Assembly (NCBI GenBank): GCA_964394795.1
Contig: CAYMYX010000014.1
Location: forward strand, 1 to 33,346
Source: CAYFUF01 sp964394795
Lineage (GTDB): Bacteria > Bacillota > Clostridia > Tissierellales > Peptoniphilaceae
DNA: 33,346 nt
Direction: 5' to 3'
Every line of letters starts with the position of its first letter. The first letter of the stretch is position 1. Under the pieces are notes generated by a model, which was not told where the DNA came from, searched no databases, and worked only from the letters and a program-made list of their open reading frames with translations. Below, piece by piece: positions 16,272-25,179 of the stretch. The position numbers and the translations under genes were made by a program.

Positions 16272-18797
16272 TTAGCTGTGCGCGGTTGCTTCTTGTGTTT
16301 CAAACAAGGGACGAAGGCCATCAGCAGCTTCCTCAAACGGTAACCAGACCAGGGAGAAGGCTTTGACTTGGATGTCCTTCTTCTTCGGTGAAATTTCAAC
16401 ATGGTCTAAGTGATCACCTGTTTGATTGTACTTATCCGAAAGCTCTTGTAATTCGGTTTCCAATTCTTTTTCTAATGCTTCCACATCTTCTTGGTACTTG
16501 CGGACGTTTTCTTCGGCTCTTGCTACGTCTTGCTCCTGTTGGCGGGCTCGGCTTGCTGACCTTGCACTAGAACCTGCTTTGCTGGCTGTGGATTTGCCGA
16601 ATAACTTTCTACCCAATATACTGTCGAGAACCGTGGAGCCTATGCTGACAAAAGTATTTGTCTTGGCCGCCTTGGCTTGTTCCTTTTCCTTATCTACGGT
16701 AAGTTCTGCCTTGCGGACTCTCTCTTCCATGGTTTCAATCTTCTTTTGGTATTTGAGGCGGAGGTCGTCCATAGCCCTATCCCTTTCTTCCTTGATCAGG
16801 GATTCGGTGCGAAGCATGAACTCTTGTTCAGTTTCACCAGGACGAGAATACTCCTTCGTAATTTTGTGTTGGAAGATCATCAGGCGGTCGTTGCGGTAGA
16901 CCGTATCGACTAGGTCCCTTTGCCAGTTATTGAAGGTGGTCTTAAGATTCATACCAGCAGGAAGCTCTTCATAGCTTGCGCCGGATTGGGGTTCGCTCTT
17001 TAGATTATTTAAGTCAATCTCGAAGCCGGTGTTCTTGGTCCAATCCACTGGGATTACTTCGTTTTTGATATAGGTGTTTTGGACCACCTGCTTCATCTCG
17101 TTAATCTTAGCTTTCGTATCTTCGTAGTGAATGTCGTAAGCGGCGAGAAGGCTAGGCAAGTAACGGAGCCTGTTAGAACTTTCTACTGCCGGAACGTAAA
17201 ACTGGTCTACCCCATTGGCAATTTTTGGAGCTACACTGATGCCTTCATCTCCTGGTGCTTCCTCAGTGACTTCGGCCTGAGCAGTTTCATTGGTTGAGGC
17301 TGCTACACCTACGACGGGAGCCTGACCACTGAAGGCGCTGCCTTCGTTGGTCGGTGGAACATGAGCTTGGGCTTGAGTTGGCACAGCTGGACTTGTATTG
17401 TCCTTCTCCAAGAGGCTAATCTGGCTTTTCGTCAGAGGGCCGGCTAGATAGGACATGGCCCACCTTGTCTGGAAGATGAGGGTTCCCTGCTTGTGGACGT
17501 TATTTACGAGGAAGGTCCGCTTGGGAAGGCTGGATAGGAGGTCAGAGATTTCGCTCTGGAAGTCGGAGACTCCGGAGGCGGATCGGAGACCATCGAGGAG
17601 GCGGTTCTTGTCTTGCTCCGTTTGGAGGCGGCCAATGAACCATGTCCCAATGTTGGACAGCCCCTTGTAGTCAAGATCGACGGGGTTTTGGGTCGTGAGC
17701 ATGACCCCTACGCCATAGGCTCTGGCTTGCTTGAGCAAGGTGAGCAGAGGCTTCTTGGATGGTGGGTTGGCTGTCGGTGGGAAGTAGCCAAAGATTTCGT
17801 CCATGTAGAGGATGGCCCGTAAAGCGGTGGTGCCTGTTTGCTTCCTCGTCCAGGAGACGACCTGATTGAGCAGGGAGCTGACGACGAACATCCGCTCATT
17901 ATCGTTAAGGTGGTTGATGGAGATGATGCTGATCCTTGGCTTACCGTCATTGGTGTAAAGGAGTTTGTCGATGTTGAGGGGCTCCCCTTCCATCCACAGG
18001 CTGAACTGAGGCGATGCTAACAGATTATTCAACTTCATCGCCAACCCTTGTCGCTCTTTCTCCGTATAGAAGCTATCTAGCGGGAGGACGCCGACGGTGG
18101 TTAGGTTGGGTTTAAGGATAGACTGAATCAGGGATGGGAAAGTGACGGACTTGCCGGCATTCCATTCATTGATGAGGATGTTGGATAAAAGGATATGTTC
18201 CTCGCTGCTCAAGGGATCGCTGTCGATGGAAAGCAAGGACAGGAGGCTAGATACCGTGGATTCAGTGTAGTCTGCCAAGGCTTCACGATCGTTAAGGACT
18301 TCGGCGCTGGGGCTGTCCATCATTTGAACCATGGATAGCGGTCTACCACCGCTGGATCCTGGGGTGTAGATGGAAATGTCGCTGGATTCTCGCATAGTGC
18401 GAATTCGGTCAGGAGAGATGTCCCAAGAAGCGAGGCCATCCTTCCAGTCCTGAGCCTTCTTCTGGGCGTACTGATTCATATCTAAGCCTTCCTGGTCGGC
18501 TTCGCTTTGTAGGAGCCAAGGTTGGAAGTTATCTGCTGTCAATTCGGGGAAGGAAAGAAGCAAGTTGGTCATGTCCCCCTTGGGGTCAATGACAAGGGCG
18601 GGGATATTGTCCATCGCCGCTTCTTCTAACAGGTTAATGCAAAGGCCGGTCTTGCCGGACCCGGTCATACCGACACAAACCGCGTGGGTAGTGAGGTCTT
18701 TGGAATCGTACAGGTAGTATTCATCTGTGGTTGTCTTGTCGGTAGAGTCCACAACTCTGCCAAGATAAAATTGTCCTAGGTTTTCGTACATCTGCAT
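16272..18797 (-). CDS. HerA/FtsK-like ATPase with C-terminal coiled coil
   Basis: An 841-residue protein. An N-terminal HerA-type (DUF87) ATPase core has Walker A GMTGSGKTG (43-51), PALVIDPKGDMTNLL (the family's DPKGD strand), Walker B ILYMDEIFGYFPP near 335 and a sensor-like MLTTQNPVDLDYKG near 370. The middle ~480-560 is a Pro/Thr/Ala/Glu-rich linker. Then comes a domain with VDWTKNTGFEIDLNN, a charged coiled coil (about 660-715 and 740-790) and a C-terminal strand-rich end (KKKDIQVKAFSLVWLPF). HerA relatives pump DNA, often with NurA, but no NurA is adjacent; this long orphan class has no settled role. The start is ATG 18797, placed 5 nt after AAGGAGG, and not the earlier GTG that overlaps it. 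First gene of the operon leading to fetAB. Confidence 0.82.
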   Translation of the reverse strand: MQMYENLGQFYLGRVVDSTDKTTTDEYYLYDSKDLTTHAVCVGMTGSGKTGLCINLLEEAAMDNIPALVIDPKGDMTNLLLSFPELTADNFQPWLLQSEADQEGLDMNQYAQKKAQDWKDGLASWDISPDRIRTMRESSDISIYTPGSSGGRPLSMVQMMDSPSAEVLNDREALADYTESTVSSLLSLLSIDSDPLSSEEHILLSNILINEWNAGKSVTFPSLIQSILKPNLTTVGVLPLDSFYTEKERQGLAMKLNNLLASPQFSLWMEGEPLNIDKLLYTNDGKPRISIISINHLNDNERMFVVSSLLNQVVSWTRKQTGTTALRAILYMDEIFGYFPPTANPPSKKPLLTLLKQARAYGVGVMLTTQNPVDLDYKGLSNIGTWFIGRLQTEQDKNRLLDGLRSASGVSDFQSEISDLLSSLPKRTFLVNNVHKQGTLIFQTRWAMSYLAGPLTKSQISLLEKDNTSPAVPTQAQAHVPPTNEGSAFSGQAPVVGVAASTNETAQAEVTEEAPGDEGISVAPKIANGVDQFYVPAVESSNRLRYLPSLLAAYDIHYEDTKAKINEMKQVVQNTYIKNEVIPVDWTKNTGFEIDLNNLKSEPQSGASYEELPAGMNLKTTFNNWQRDLVDTVYRNDRLMIFQHKITKEYSRPGETEQEFMLRTESLIKEERDRAMDDLRLKYQKKIETMEERVRKAELTVDKEKEQAKAAKTNTFVSIGSTVLDSILGRKLFGKSTASKAGSSARSASRARQQEQDVARAEENVRKYQEDVEALEKELETELQELSDKYNQTGDHLDHVEISPKKKDIQVKAFSLVWLPFEEAADGLRPLFETQEATAHS

Positions 18798-18873
18798 GGC
18801 CACCTCCTTATTTCATATTTCCATTATACAAGTAATAAATGAATCGGGAAAGAGTCCACAAAGTCCCAATAGA

Positions 18874-18902
18874 TTGACATTTTGCCCTGATTTCAATAGA
18901 CT
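18874..18902 (+). promoter_or_regulatory. Sigma-A promoter of the small lipoprotein gene
   Basis: TTGACA (18874-18879), a 17-bp spacer and TAGACT (18897-18902), 43 bp before the start codon. It is divergent from the HerA-like gene. Confidence 0.75.
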
Positions 18903-18945
18903 AGGAGAGTAATTCGAGAACAACATTTACGGTGAAAGGGTCCAT

Positions 18946-19476
18946 ATGAAAAACAGAAACTCGATTTTTAAAATCATCGTTCTCGCCCTCTTTGTCCTTA
19001 CCTTAACAGCCTGTGGACAAAAGCTGAGTGAGAGAGAAGACGTCGAAATAACCGATGTCACTATACAGGTGCCTGAAGGCTTTCAAGAAGTAACGGAAAA
19101 CATCTGGTTGCTAAACGCAGAATCGGATGACCGGTCTAACATCAACTTAACGGTAGCGCCCCATGTTTCGGAGAAGGAAGAATATACTCAAGAGGCGATT
19201 CGCCAGCTTATGCTGGATGCCTACGAACAACAGGGATTGGAGATTGAAGACTTCCAAAATACCGAAGTTGAATACGGCGAAATCGATGGTTTCGATACTG
19301 CCCAATACGAGATGACCTATGTGCTCCAAGGTGTTCCCATCCATCAAATCCAATTGGTTATCTTCAGCCAAATTGAAGATTACACCTATACCTTTACAGC
19401 GATGGATAATCAGACGTGGCTGGAACCCTTCAAGGATAGCATTGAATCCATATCCATTGAACATCATGAAATTTAA
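18946..19476 (+). CDS. Lipoprotein, possible PsbP/DcrB-like fold
   Basis: A 176-residue secreted lipoprotein. The signal peptide MKNRNSIFKIIVLALFVLTL ends in lipobox LTAC (Cys23). The mature part starts VTIQVPEGFQEVTENIWLL and continues with alternating strand/helix sequence (SNINLTVAPHV, EEYTQEAIRQLMLDAYEQQG, DYTYTFTAMDNQTW, FKDSIESISIE). This order of a VPxGF opening, a central Gly-containing strand pair and a final FxxSIxS helix resembles PsbP/DcrB-type domains, but similarity is judged by pattern only. Role unknown; it would be anchored on the outer membrane face. It has its own promoter and a large terminator, so it is probably a single-gene unit. Confidence 0.8.
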   Translation: MKNRNSIFKIIVLALFVLTLTACGQKLSEREDVEITDVTIQVPEGFQEVTENIWLLNAESDDRSNINLTVAPHVSEKEEYTQEAIRQLMLDAYEQQGLEIEDFQNTEVEYGEIDGFDTAQYEMTYVLQGVPIHQIQLVIFSQIEDYTYTFTAMDNQTWLEPFKDSIESISIEHHEI

Positions 19477-19507
19477 TGCAAAGAGCTAACTGAATAGTTC
19501 AAAGATG

Positions 19508-19576
19508 AAACAGTAGGTTACAAAAGACTAAGCCCTTCGTTGGGGTTAGTGAAGTTTGTGAAACCTACTGTTTTTT
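19508..19576 (+). terminator. Long two-tier hairpin terminator before lysC
   Basis: AAACAGTAGGTT pairs with AACCTACTGTTT (outer stem of 12 bp). An inner hairpin is made of CTAAGCCC and GGGGTTAG around TTCGTT. T6 follows. It ends the lipoprotein transcript; the lysC promoter begins immediately after, so the two structures abut. Confidence 0.8.
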
Positions 19577-19577
19577 A

Positions 19578-19586
19578 TGCTAGAAT
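19578..19586 (+). promoter_or_regulatory. Extended -10 promoter of the threonine operon
   Basis: TGC-TAGAAT (extended -10, TAGAAT at 19581-19586) lies 42 bp before the lysC start. A -35-like TTGTGA (19556-19561) is 19 bp upstream, inside the terminator stem. Moderate support. Confidence 0.5.
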
Positions 19587-19628
19587 AGCAATAAATATTA
19601 AATACAAAGAAAAAATATCGAGGTGACT

Positions 19629-20954
19629 ATGAACTCAACTATCGTGACTAAATTTGGTGGCTCTTCCCTGTCCAACAGCCAGCAATTCATCAAGGTGAAA
19701 AAGATTATGGAGGCGAACCCTGATCGCCGCTTCCTCGTCCCCTCTGCGCCGGGCAAAGGCAAGAAGGAAAAGCATAAGGTGACGGACCTCCTCCTCATGT
19801 GCCACCAACTAGCTAGCCACAAACTTCACTTCGGTGAGATTTTCAGCGTGGTCGAAGATCGCTACGTCGGCATTGAGAGGGACTTGCAACTCAACAGCAA
19901 TATTGAAGCGGAGTTGAAGACCATCTACACCAAGATATTCAATGGCGCCAGCCAAGACTACTGTGCCAGCCGAGGTGAATACCTTAACGGCCTTTTGCTT
20001 GCCGACTACCTAGGCTTCACCTTTATCGACGCGTTTGATGTCATTTTCTTAGACAAGGGTGCTGTCGACTTTGAAAAAACAGCGGAGGTTTTAGCGGCAA
20101 AAACTACGCCCGATGGCTACTATGTCATCCCCGGCTTCTACGGACAAAATGAAAAGGGAAACATCAAGACGCTGGACCGAGGCGGCTCGGATATCAGCGG
20201 AGCGATTGTCGCGGCCAGTATCAATGCCGACCTCTACGAGAACTGGACAGACGTGTCCGGCTTCCTCATGGCTGACCCTCAGCTCGTACCGAACAGCAAG
20301 CCTATCGAACGGGTAACCTACCAGGAACTCCGGGAATTGTCTTACATGGGCGCCCCTGTCCTCCACGAGGATGCGGTCTTTCCCGTTCGCAACAAGAAGA
20401 TCCGTATTCAAATCAAGAACACAAACCAGCCTGATCATCCGGGCACGCTTATCCTCCCCGATGATGAGGATGGTGTCCAAGACGCGGTGGTTACCGGTAT
20501 CACCGGCAGGACCAACTACTCCGTCATCCGCGTGGAGAAGACAAGGATGAGCGAAGATTACAGTTTCTATCGGAAGCTCCTTAGCATCTTCGAGAGTAAC
20601 GACATCAAGATTGACCACCTGCCCACTTCGGTAGACTCCATTTCCATCGTCGTTAGATCCACTGCCTTGGATGGTATCGAGAAAAAGCTGACGGAAGAAA
20701 TTTCGATCTACTGCAACCCTGACCGCATCGTCATCAGCAAGGGTTTGGCGATTATCGCCGTCGTTGGTCGAGGCATGATCAACCACAAGGGTACCAGTGC
20801 CCTCCTCTTCAGCGCCTTGGCCAAGAAGGGAATCAATATCCGCATGATCAGTCAAGGGTCCAGCGAGATCAATATCATCTTAGGCGTAAGTAACGAGGAC
20901 TTCGATGACGCCGTCGTCGCCATCTATGAAGCCTTTGAAGGGAGCAAGAAATGA
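19629..20954 (+). CDS. lysC: Aspartate kinase
   Basis: A 441-residue monofunctional aspartokinase, the first step of lysine/threonine/methionine synthesis (aspartate to 4-aspartyl phosphate). The N-terminal kinase domain has KFGGSSLSN (8-16), FLVPSAPGKGKKEKHKVTDLL, ASRGEYLNG, TLDRGGSDISGAIVA and NWTDVSGFLMADP. The C-terminal ~150 residues carry two ACT domains (about 290-440) for end-product feedback. The VPSAPGK pattern and the length fit the Bacillus YclM-like group. The start is ATG 19629 with GAGGTGA upstream; an in-frame GTG overlapping the ribosome-binding site is rejected. First gene of lysC-asd-hom-thrC-thrB, so threonine-linked regulation is likely. Confidence 0.93.
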   Translation: MNSTIVTKFGGSSLSNSQQFIKVKKIMEANPDRRFLVPSAPGKGKKEKHKVTDLLLMCHQLASHKLHFGEIFSVVEDRYVGIERDLQLNSNIEAELKTIYTKIFNGASQDYCASRGEYLNGLLLADYLGFTFIDAFDVIFLDKGAVDFEKTAEVLAAKTTPDGYYVIPGFYGQNEKGNIKTLDRGGSDISGAIVAASINADLYENWTDVSGFLMADPQLVPNSKPIERVTYQELRELSYMGAPVLHEDAVFPVRNKKIRIQIKNTNQPDHPGTLILPDDEDGVQDAVVTGITGRTNYSVIRVEKTRMSEDYSFYRKLLSIFESNDIKIDHLPTSVDSISIVVRSTALDGIEKKLTEEISIYCNPDRIVISKGLAIIAVVGRGMINHKGTSALLFSALAKKGINIRMISQGSSEINIILGVSNEDFDDAVVAIYEAFEGSKK

Positions 20955-21922
20955 GCAAAGTCATCGTTGTGGGAGCCACAGGCTTAGTTGGCTCTACGAT
21001 TATAGAATTACTGGAAGAAAGAAGCTTCCCAATCGATGAGATTAAGTTCTTAGCATCGCCCAAATCGGCAGGTAAGACGATTACTTTCCGAGGCGAGGGC
21101 CATGTCGTAAAGACCCTAGCTCCCGAGGAATTTGAAGGTTATGACCTTGCCCTCTTTGCTGCCGGATCCACAGTCAGTGAAAAGTATGCTCCTCTGGCTA
21201 TGGAGGCAGGTGTTCGAGTCATCGATAACTCCAGTTTCTTCCGGATGCATGATGACGTCCCTCTGGTCGTCCCCGAAGTCAATGGTGATGTCATCAAAGA
21301 AGACGACCTCCTCATCGCTAATCCCAACTGCTCAACCATTCAATGCATGCCAGCTCTGGCTGCTATTGACAGAGCTTACATCCTTAAGCGAGTCATCTTC
21401 TCCAGCTATCAGGCCGTTTCGGGTTCCGGTGTCAAAGGCCTTGCTGCCCTGGACGGTGAAGACAACGGCTGCTACGCCCATCCTATCCAGGATAATGTGA
21501 TTCCCCAAATCGACTCCTTCCTCGACAATGGCTACACCAAAGAGGAAATGAAGATGATTGAGGAGAGTCAGAAGATTTTGGGCCATGCCTTTGGTGCAAC
21601 AGCCACTACCGTCCGGGTTCCGGTTCGCTATGCCCACAGTGTTTCTGCGAATGTGGAAACGGAAGAAGCTTTCGACTTGGACGAGCTTGCCGGCATCTTA
21701 GCCAATGCACCAGGTGTGGTTCTGATGAATGATAATGAAACGAATGATTATCCCACTCCGCTCTTCGCTGCGGGGAAAAACGAAACCTATGTAGGCCGCC
21801 TTCGCCGTGACGACAGCGTGGAGAATGGGATGAACCTGTGGATAGTCGCCGATAATGTCCGCAAAGGCGCGGCGTTAAATGCAGTTCAAATTGCTGAGCT
21901 CGTAGAAAGGAAATTCGGATGA
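20951..21922 (+). CDS. asd: Aspartate-semialdehyde dehydrogenase
   Basis: A 323-residue NADPH-dependent enzyme that reduces aspartyl phosphate to the semialdehyde. The nucleotide-binding GATGLVG is at 8-14, the catalytic Cys is C127 in NPNCSTIQ, and QAVSGSGVKGL and the His in VRVPVRYAHS follow the usual pattern. The start codon overlaps the lysC stop as ATGA. Length is normal for the Gram-positive type. It acts on the product of lysC and supplies hom. Confidence 0.95.
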   Translation: MSKVIVVGATGLVGSTIIELLEERSFPIDEIKFLASPKSAGKTITFRGEGHVVKTLAPEEFEGYDLALFAAGSTVSEKYAPLAMEAGVRVIDNSSFFRMHDDVPLVVPEVNGDVIKEDDLLIANPNCSTIQCMPALAAIDRAYILKRVIFSSYQAVSGSGVKGLAALDGEDNGCYAHPIQDNVIPQIDSFLDNGYTKEEMKMIEESQKILGHAFGATATTVRVPVRYAHSVSANVETEEAFDLDELAGILANAPGVVLMNDNETNDYPTPLFAAGKNETYVGRLRRDDSVENGMNLWIVADNVRKGAALNAVQIAELVERKFG

Positions 21923-22890
21923 TAACAATTGGACTGCTGGGCTATGGCACGGTAGGTCACGCCAGCTATGCGATTCTTGAAGAAGAGAAGGAAAGCATCA
22001 GCAAAGCCTTAGGGCAGGATTTTCAAGTAAAGAAAATCCTCGTCACGGATGCCGAAAAGTACCGCAACGAGGAAGCTTTTAACAAGATGACGACAGATGT
22101 TCAGGAAATCGTCCAGGATCCGGAGATTGATGTCATTATCGAACTGACCGGGTCTGTCGATGACATGATTGACCCCATTAAAGAAGCCTTATCCACAAAG
22201 AAGCACCTCGTCACCGCCAATAAGGCGATGGTCTCTGCCTATCTTCGAGAACTGACCGACTTAGCCAAAGAAAACGACGTTGCCTTCCTTTACGAAGCGG
22301 CAGTAGGTGGGGCTATCCCTATCCTAAAGACCCTGAAGCACATTGCCATCACTAATGAGATTTCTGCTATCGAAGGCGTCCTAAACGGTACCTGCAACTT
22401 CATCCTCTCCAAGATGGAAGAGGGTATGGAATACAGTGCAGCGCTAAGTGAAGCTCAAGAATTGGGCTTTGCTGAGGCCGACCCTAGCGCAGATGTTGAA
22501 GGTTATGACACGATGCGGAAGATTCATATCCTGGCCAACATCGGCTTTAAGAAAAATATTTCCGTTGATAACATTTACCGAGAGGGCATCACCAACCTTA
22601 AACATGAAGACTTGCAAGAGGCTGAAAATAAAAACCAATGCATTAAACTCATTGCCAAGGCAACCCAGCAAAACGACCATATTACCATCAGCGTTCAGCC
22701 AACTCCGGTCGATGCCAATAGCGTCCTCGGTGGGCTTAAAGACGGCGAAAACGCCATCATCGTTCACGGGTCAAACTCCGGACCCCTCATCTTTAAGGGC
22801 TTTGGGGCAGGCGGACGGCCAACGGCTTACGCCGTACTCGCTGATCTATTGACCATCTATGACAACCATAACACCTTAACCCCGAACTAA
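21919..22890 (+). CDS. hom: Homoserine dehydrogenase without ACT domain
   Basis: A 323-residue protein against ~430 for the usual Gram-positive enzyme. The NAD-binding GLLGYGTVG is at 5-13, TANKA with Lys102 is at about 100-104, EAAVGGAIPIL, the homoserine site GVLNGTCNFILS and EADPSADVEGYDT are all present. It ends NTLTPN just after the catalytic part, so the C-terminal ACT domain that gives threonine feedback is absent; thrC starts 10 bp later, leaving no room for a remnant. The enzyme should be active but possibly insensitive to threonine. The start overlaps the asd stop (ATGA). Confidence 0.93.
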   Translation: MITIGLLGYGTVGHASYAILEEEKESISKALGQDFQVKKILVTDAEKYRNEEAFNKMTTDVQEIVQDPEIDVIIELTGSVDDMIDPIKEALSTKKHLVTANKAMVSAYLRELTDLAKENDVAFLYEAAVGGAIPILKTLKHIAITNEISAIEGVLNGTCNFILSKMEEGMEYSAALSEAQELGFAEADPSADVEGYDTMRKIHILANIGFKKNISVDNIYREGITNLKHEDLQEAENKNQCIKLIAKATQQNDHITISVQPTPVDANSVLGGLKDGENAIIVHGSNSGPLIFKGFGAGGRPTAYAVLADLLTIYDNHNTLTPN

Positions 22891-22900
22891 GGAGTGACCA

Positions 22901-24352
22901 ATGGATTATCGTTCGACTCGATCTTCGGGACAAGTGGCAACGGCAAGTGCAGCCCTCGTATCAGGATTGGCTCCTGATGGAGGGCTCTTTGTCCCTGACC
23001 ACTTCCCCCACTTCGATTACAAGGATTTTATGGATAAATCTTATGGGGAAGTTGCAGCCACTATCTTGGCTGAGTTCTTCCCAGACTTTCCTGTAAACAA
23101 AATTCAGGAGATGACCAAGGTATACCAACGAAAGTTTGTCGGTGTTTACCCTGCACCCTTGACCACCCTTGGCAGTTACTCTTTTCTTGAGCTCTTTCAT
23201 GGACCAACGGCTTCCTTTAAGGATATGGCCTTAAGTCTTTTGCCCAGCCTCATGGAAGCGGGCTATCGGAATCTGGAAAAGAAGGAAAGAATCTTGGTTC
23301 TTGTGGCAACTTCCGGCGATACCGGGTCAGCAGCCTTGGAGGGTTTCGCCACTCAGCCAGGCATTGACATCGCTGTCTTCTATCCTGAGCATGGTGTCTC
23401 CGAGATGCAAAAGAGGCAGATGGAAGCGGTGAAGAGTCCAAGCACCCACGTCTTTGCGATTGATGGCAACTTCGATGATGCCCAACGAGCGGTCAAATTT
23501 CTACTTAATGATGAGGAGATGAGGCCTTATGCTCAAGAGAGGGGCTGGGTATTTTCTTCCGCCAACTCTATTAACATTGGTCGCTTGATTCCCCAGATGG
23601 TCTACTATTTCACTTCGTACGTGAAGTTGATTCAAGATGGTCTTTTGAAAGACGGCGAGTTGTTGGACGTCTCCGTACCAACGGGTAACTTTGGGGATAT
23701 TTTGGCTGGGGTTTATGCTAAAGCCTGCGGTCTCCCTATCGGAAACTTCTACTGCGCCTCTAACGAGAATAAGGTCTTAGCTGACTTCTTCGAAACCGGA
23801 ACCTATGACGCCCGAAGGACCTTCATAAAAACATCGTCTCCATCCATGGATATCTTGGTTTCCTCGAACTTGGAGCGCTACCTCTACCATCTATCCGGCG
23901 GTGACAGTGACCTGATTAGAAAGTTATTTGATGATTTGAAGGTTGGGGGAAGTTTTACATGGCCCACCAACTTGGCCGATGACATGTTCGGGTCATCCAC
24001 CTCCCAGGAGGAGACCATAAGGGGTATCAAAGAGGTATATGAGGAGCATGGCTACCTCATCGACCCCCACACGGCCGTCGCCTATCAAGCAGCAAAGGCG
24101 AGCAAAAATCACTGTCTGGTGGTTTCCACGGCTAGCCCCTACAAGTTTCCGGAAACCAGTCTGAAAGCGATCTTGCCGGATGCCGGTAACTTGAGTGTGG
24201 AGGAGATGGCCGCTAAAATTGAGGACCTGTCCTCGGCTCCTATACCCAGCCGTTTGCAAGAAGTTTTGGCTGAAGACGGGGCCTCAAAACGAAAGATTAC
24301 TTCGGATGAAATCATCGACGTTGTAAAGGAGATACTAACCAATGAGAGTTAA
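22901..24352 (+). CDS. thrC: Threonine synthase
   Basis: A 483-residue PLP enzyme converting O-phosphohomoserine to threonine. It begins with MDYRSTRSSGQVATASAAL. The PLP lysine is K107 in GPTASFKDMA, followed by LVATSGDTGSAALEGF, and later VPTGNFGDILAGVYAKACG, the phosphate-binding turn. The length and the N-terminal block put it in the long (fungal/proteobacterial-like) class. AAGGAG precedes the ATG. The 3' end overlaps thrB by 11 bp. Confidence 0.94.
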   Translation: MDYRSTRSSGQVATASAALVSGLAPDGGLFVPDHFPHFDYKDFMDKSYGEVAATILAEFFPDFPVNKIQEMTKVYQRKFVGVYPAPLTTLGSYSFLELFHGPTASFKDMALSLLPSLMEAGYRNLEKKERILVLVATSGDTGSAALEGFATQPGIDIAVFYPEHGVSEMQKRQMEAVKSPSTHVFAIDGNFDDAQRAVKFLLNDEEMRPYAQERGWVFSSANSINIGRLIPQMVYYFTSYVKLIQDGLLKDGELLDVSVPTGNFGDILAGVYAKACGLPIGNFYCASNENKVLADFFETGTYDARRTFIKTSSPSMDILVSSNLERYLYHLSGGDSDLIRKLFDDLKVGGSFTWPTNLADDMFGSSTSQEETIRGIKEVYEEHGYLIDPHTAVAYQAAKASKNHCLVVSTASPYKFPETSLKAILPDAGNLSVEEMAAKIEDLSSAPIPSRLQEVLAEDGASKRKITSDEIIDVVKEILTNES

Positions 24353-25172
24353 AGTACCCGCGACTTCCGCCAATATTGGCCCTGGATTTGACTGCCTTGG
24401 CATTGCTTTAGACTTGTATAACAGCTATGAACTGGTTGATGCCGACCCTGACAATGAAGAGGTGAATCTTGCCACGGAAGCCTACCGCTACTATTATGAC
24501 CAAACCGAGGAGCCCTGCCCTGAAAAAGAAGTAAAAATCGTCGAAGCGAACATACCCCAATCCAGAGGACTTGGGTCATCAGCCAGTCTAATCGTGGCAG
24601 GGCTCGTCCTCGCCAATGAGGAGAACAATAGCCGCTTTACGGACGAGCAGCTGTTAAGTTTTGCCAACAGTATGGAGGGCCACCCCGACAATGTAGCTGC
24701 GGCTATCTTTGGTGGCCTCAACGTGACCTCTAACGATGAAGTGCTTCAACAAGTTAAATTTGACGTGGATAAGCTCCTCAACTTCTACGCTTTTATTCCG
24801 GACTATAGCCTGTCTACAGAGGATTGCCGAGCAGTACTCCCTGAAGAAGTAGGCCATTGGGAGGCAGCAGAAAATATTGCCCATACCGCCCTCCTCATCG
24901 CGAAGATTGCTCAAGGAGAATGGACAGATTTAAAAAGTCTCTTCGAAGACTACCTCCATGAGCCTTATCGGAAGGAACTGATCCGAGATTATGACCAAAT
25001 CAAGGCCCTCAACTATCGGGACGATATCGTCGGCGTCTATCTCAGCGGAGCAGGCCCAACGATGATCGCCTTGAGCTATAACGAGAACCTGGATGAGGAA
25101 ATTAAGTTCCCCTTCGAAGGCGATATCGTAAAACTCAAGGCGATGAATGAAAGATATTTAATTGAAGAGTAA
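24342..25172 (+). CDS. thrB: Homoserine kinase
   Basis: A 276-residue GHMP-superfamily kinase that phosphorylates homoserine for ThrC. The start MRVKVPATSANIGPGFDCLG is family-typical, the GHMP phosphate loop is IPQSRGLGSSAS (71-82), and VYLSGAGPTMIAL is the third motif. The ATG at 24342 overlaps the thrC end; AAAGGAG lies upstream within thrC. It is the last gene of the operon, so order in the operon is not pathway order. It ends only 7 bp before the facing sbcC stop and no terminator is visible between them. Confidence 0.94.
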   Translation: MRVKVPATSANIGPGFDCLGIALDLYNSYELVDADPDNEEVNLATEAYRYYYDQTEEPCPEKEVKIVEANIPQSRGLGSSASLIVAGLVLANEENNSRFTDEQLLSFANSMEGHPDNVAAAIFGGLNVTSNDEVLQQVKFDVDKLLNFYAFIPDYSLSTEDCRAVLPEEVGHWEAAENIAHTALLIAKIAQGEWTDLKSLFEDYLHEPYRKELIRDYDQIKALNYRDDIVGVYLSGAGPTMIALSYNENLDEEIKFPFEGDIVKLKAMNERYLIEE

Positions 25173-25179
25173 ATCTGAT

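Noticed and set aside
20091..20855. 254-residue minus-strand frame inside lysC
   Set aside because: It is the antisense of conserved aspartate kinase sequence and has no ribosome-binding site or recognisable domain.
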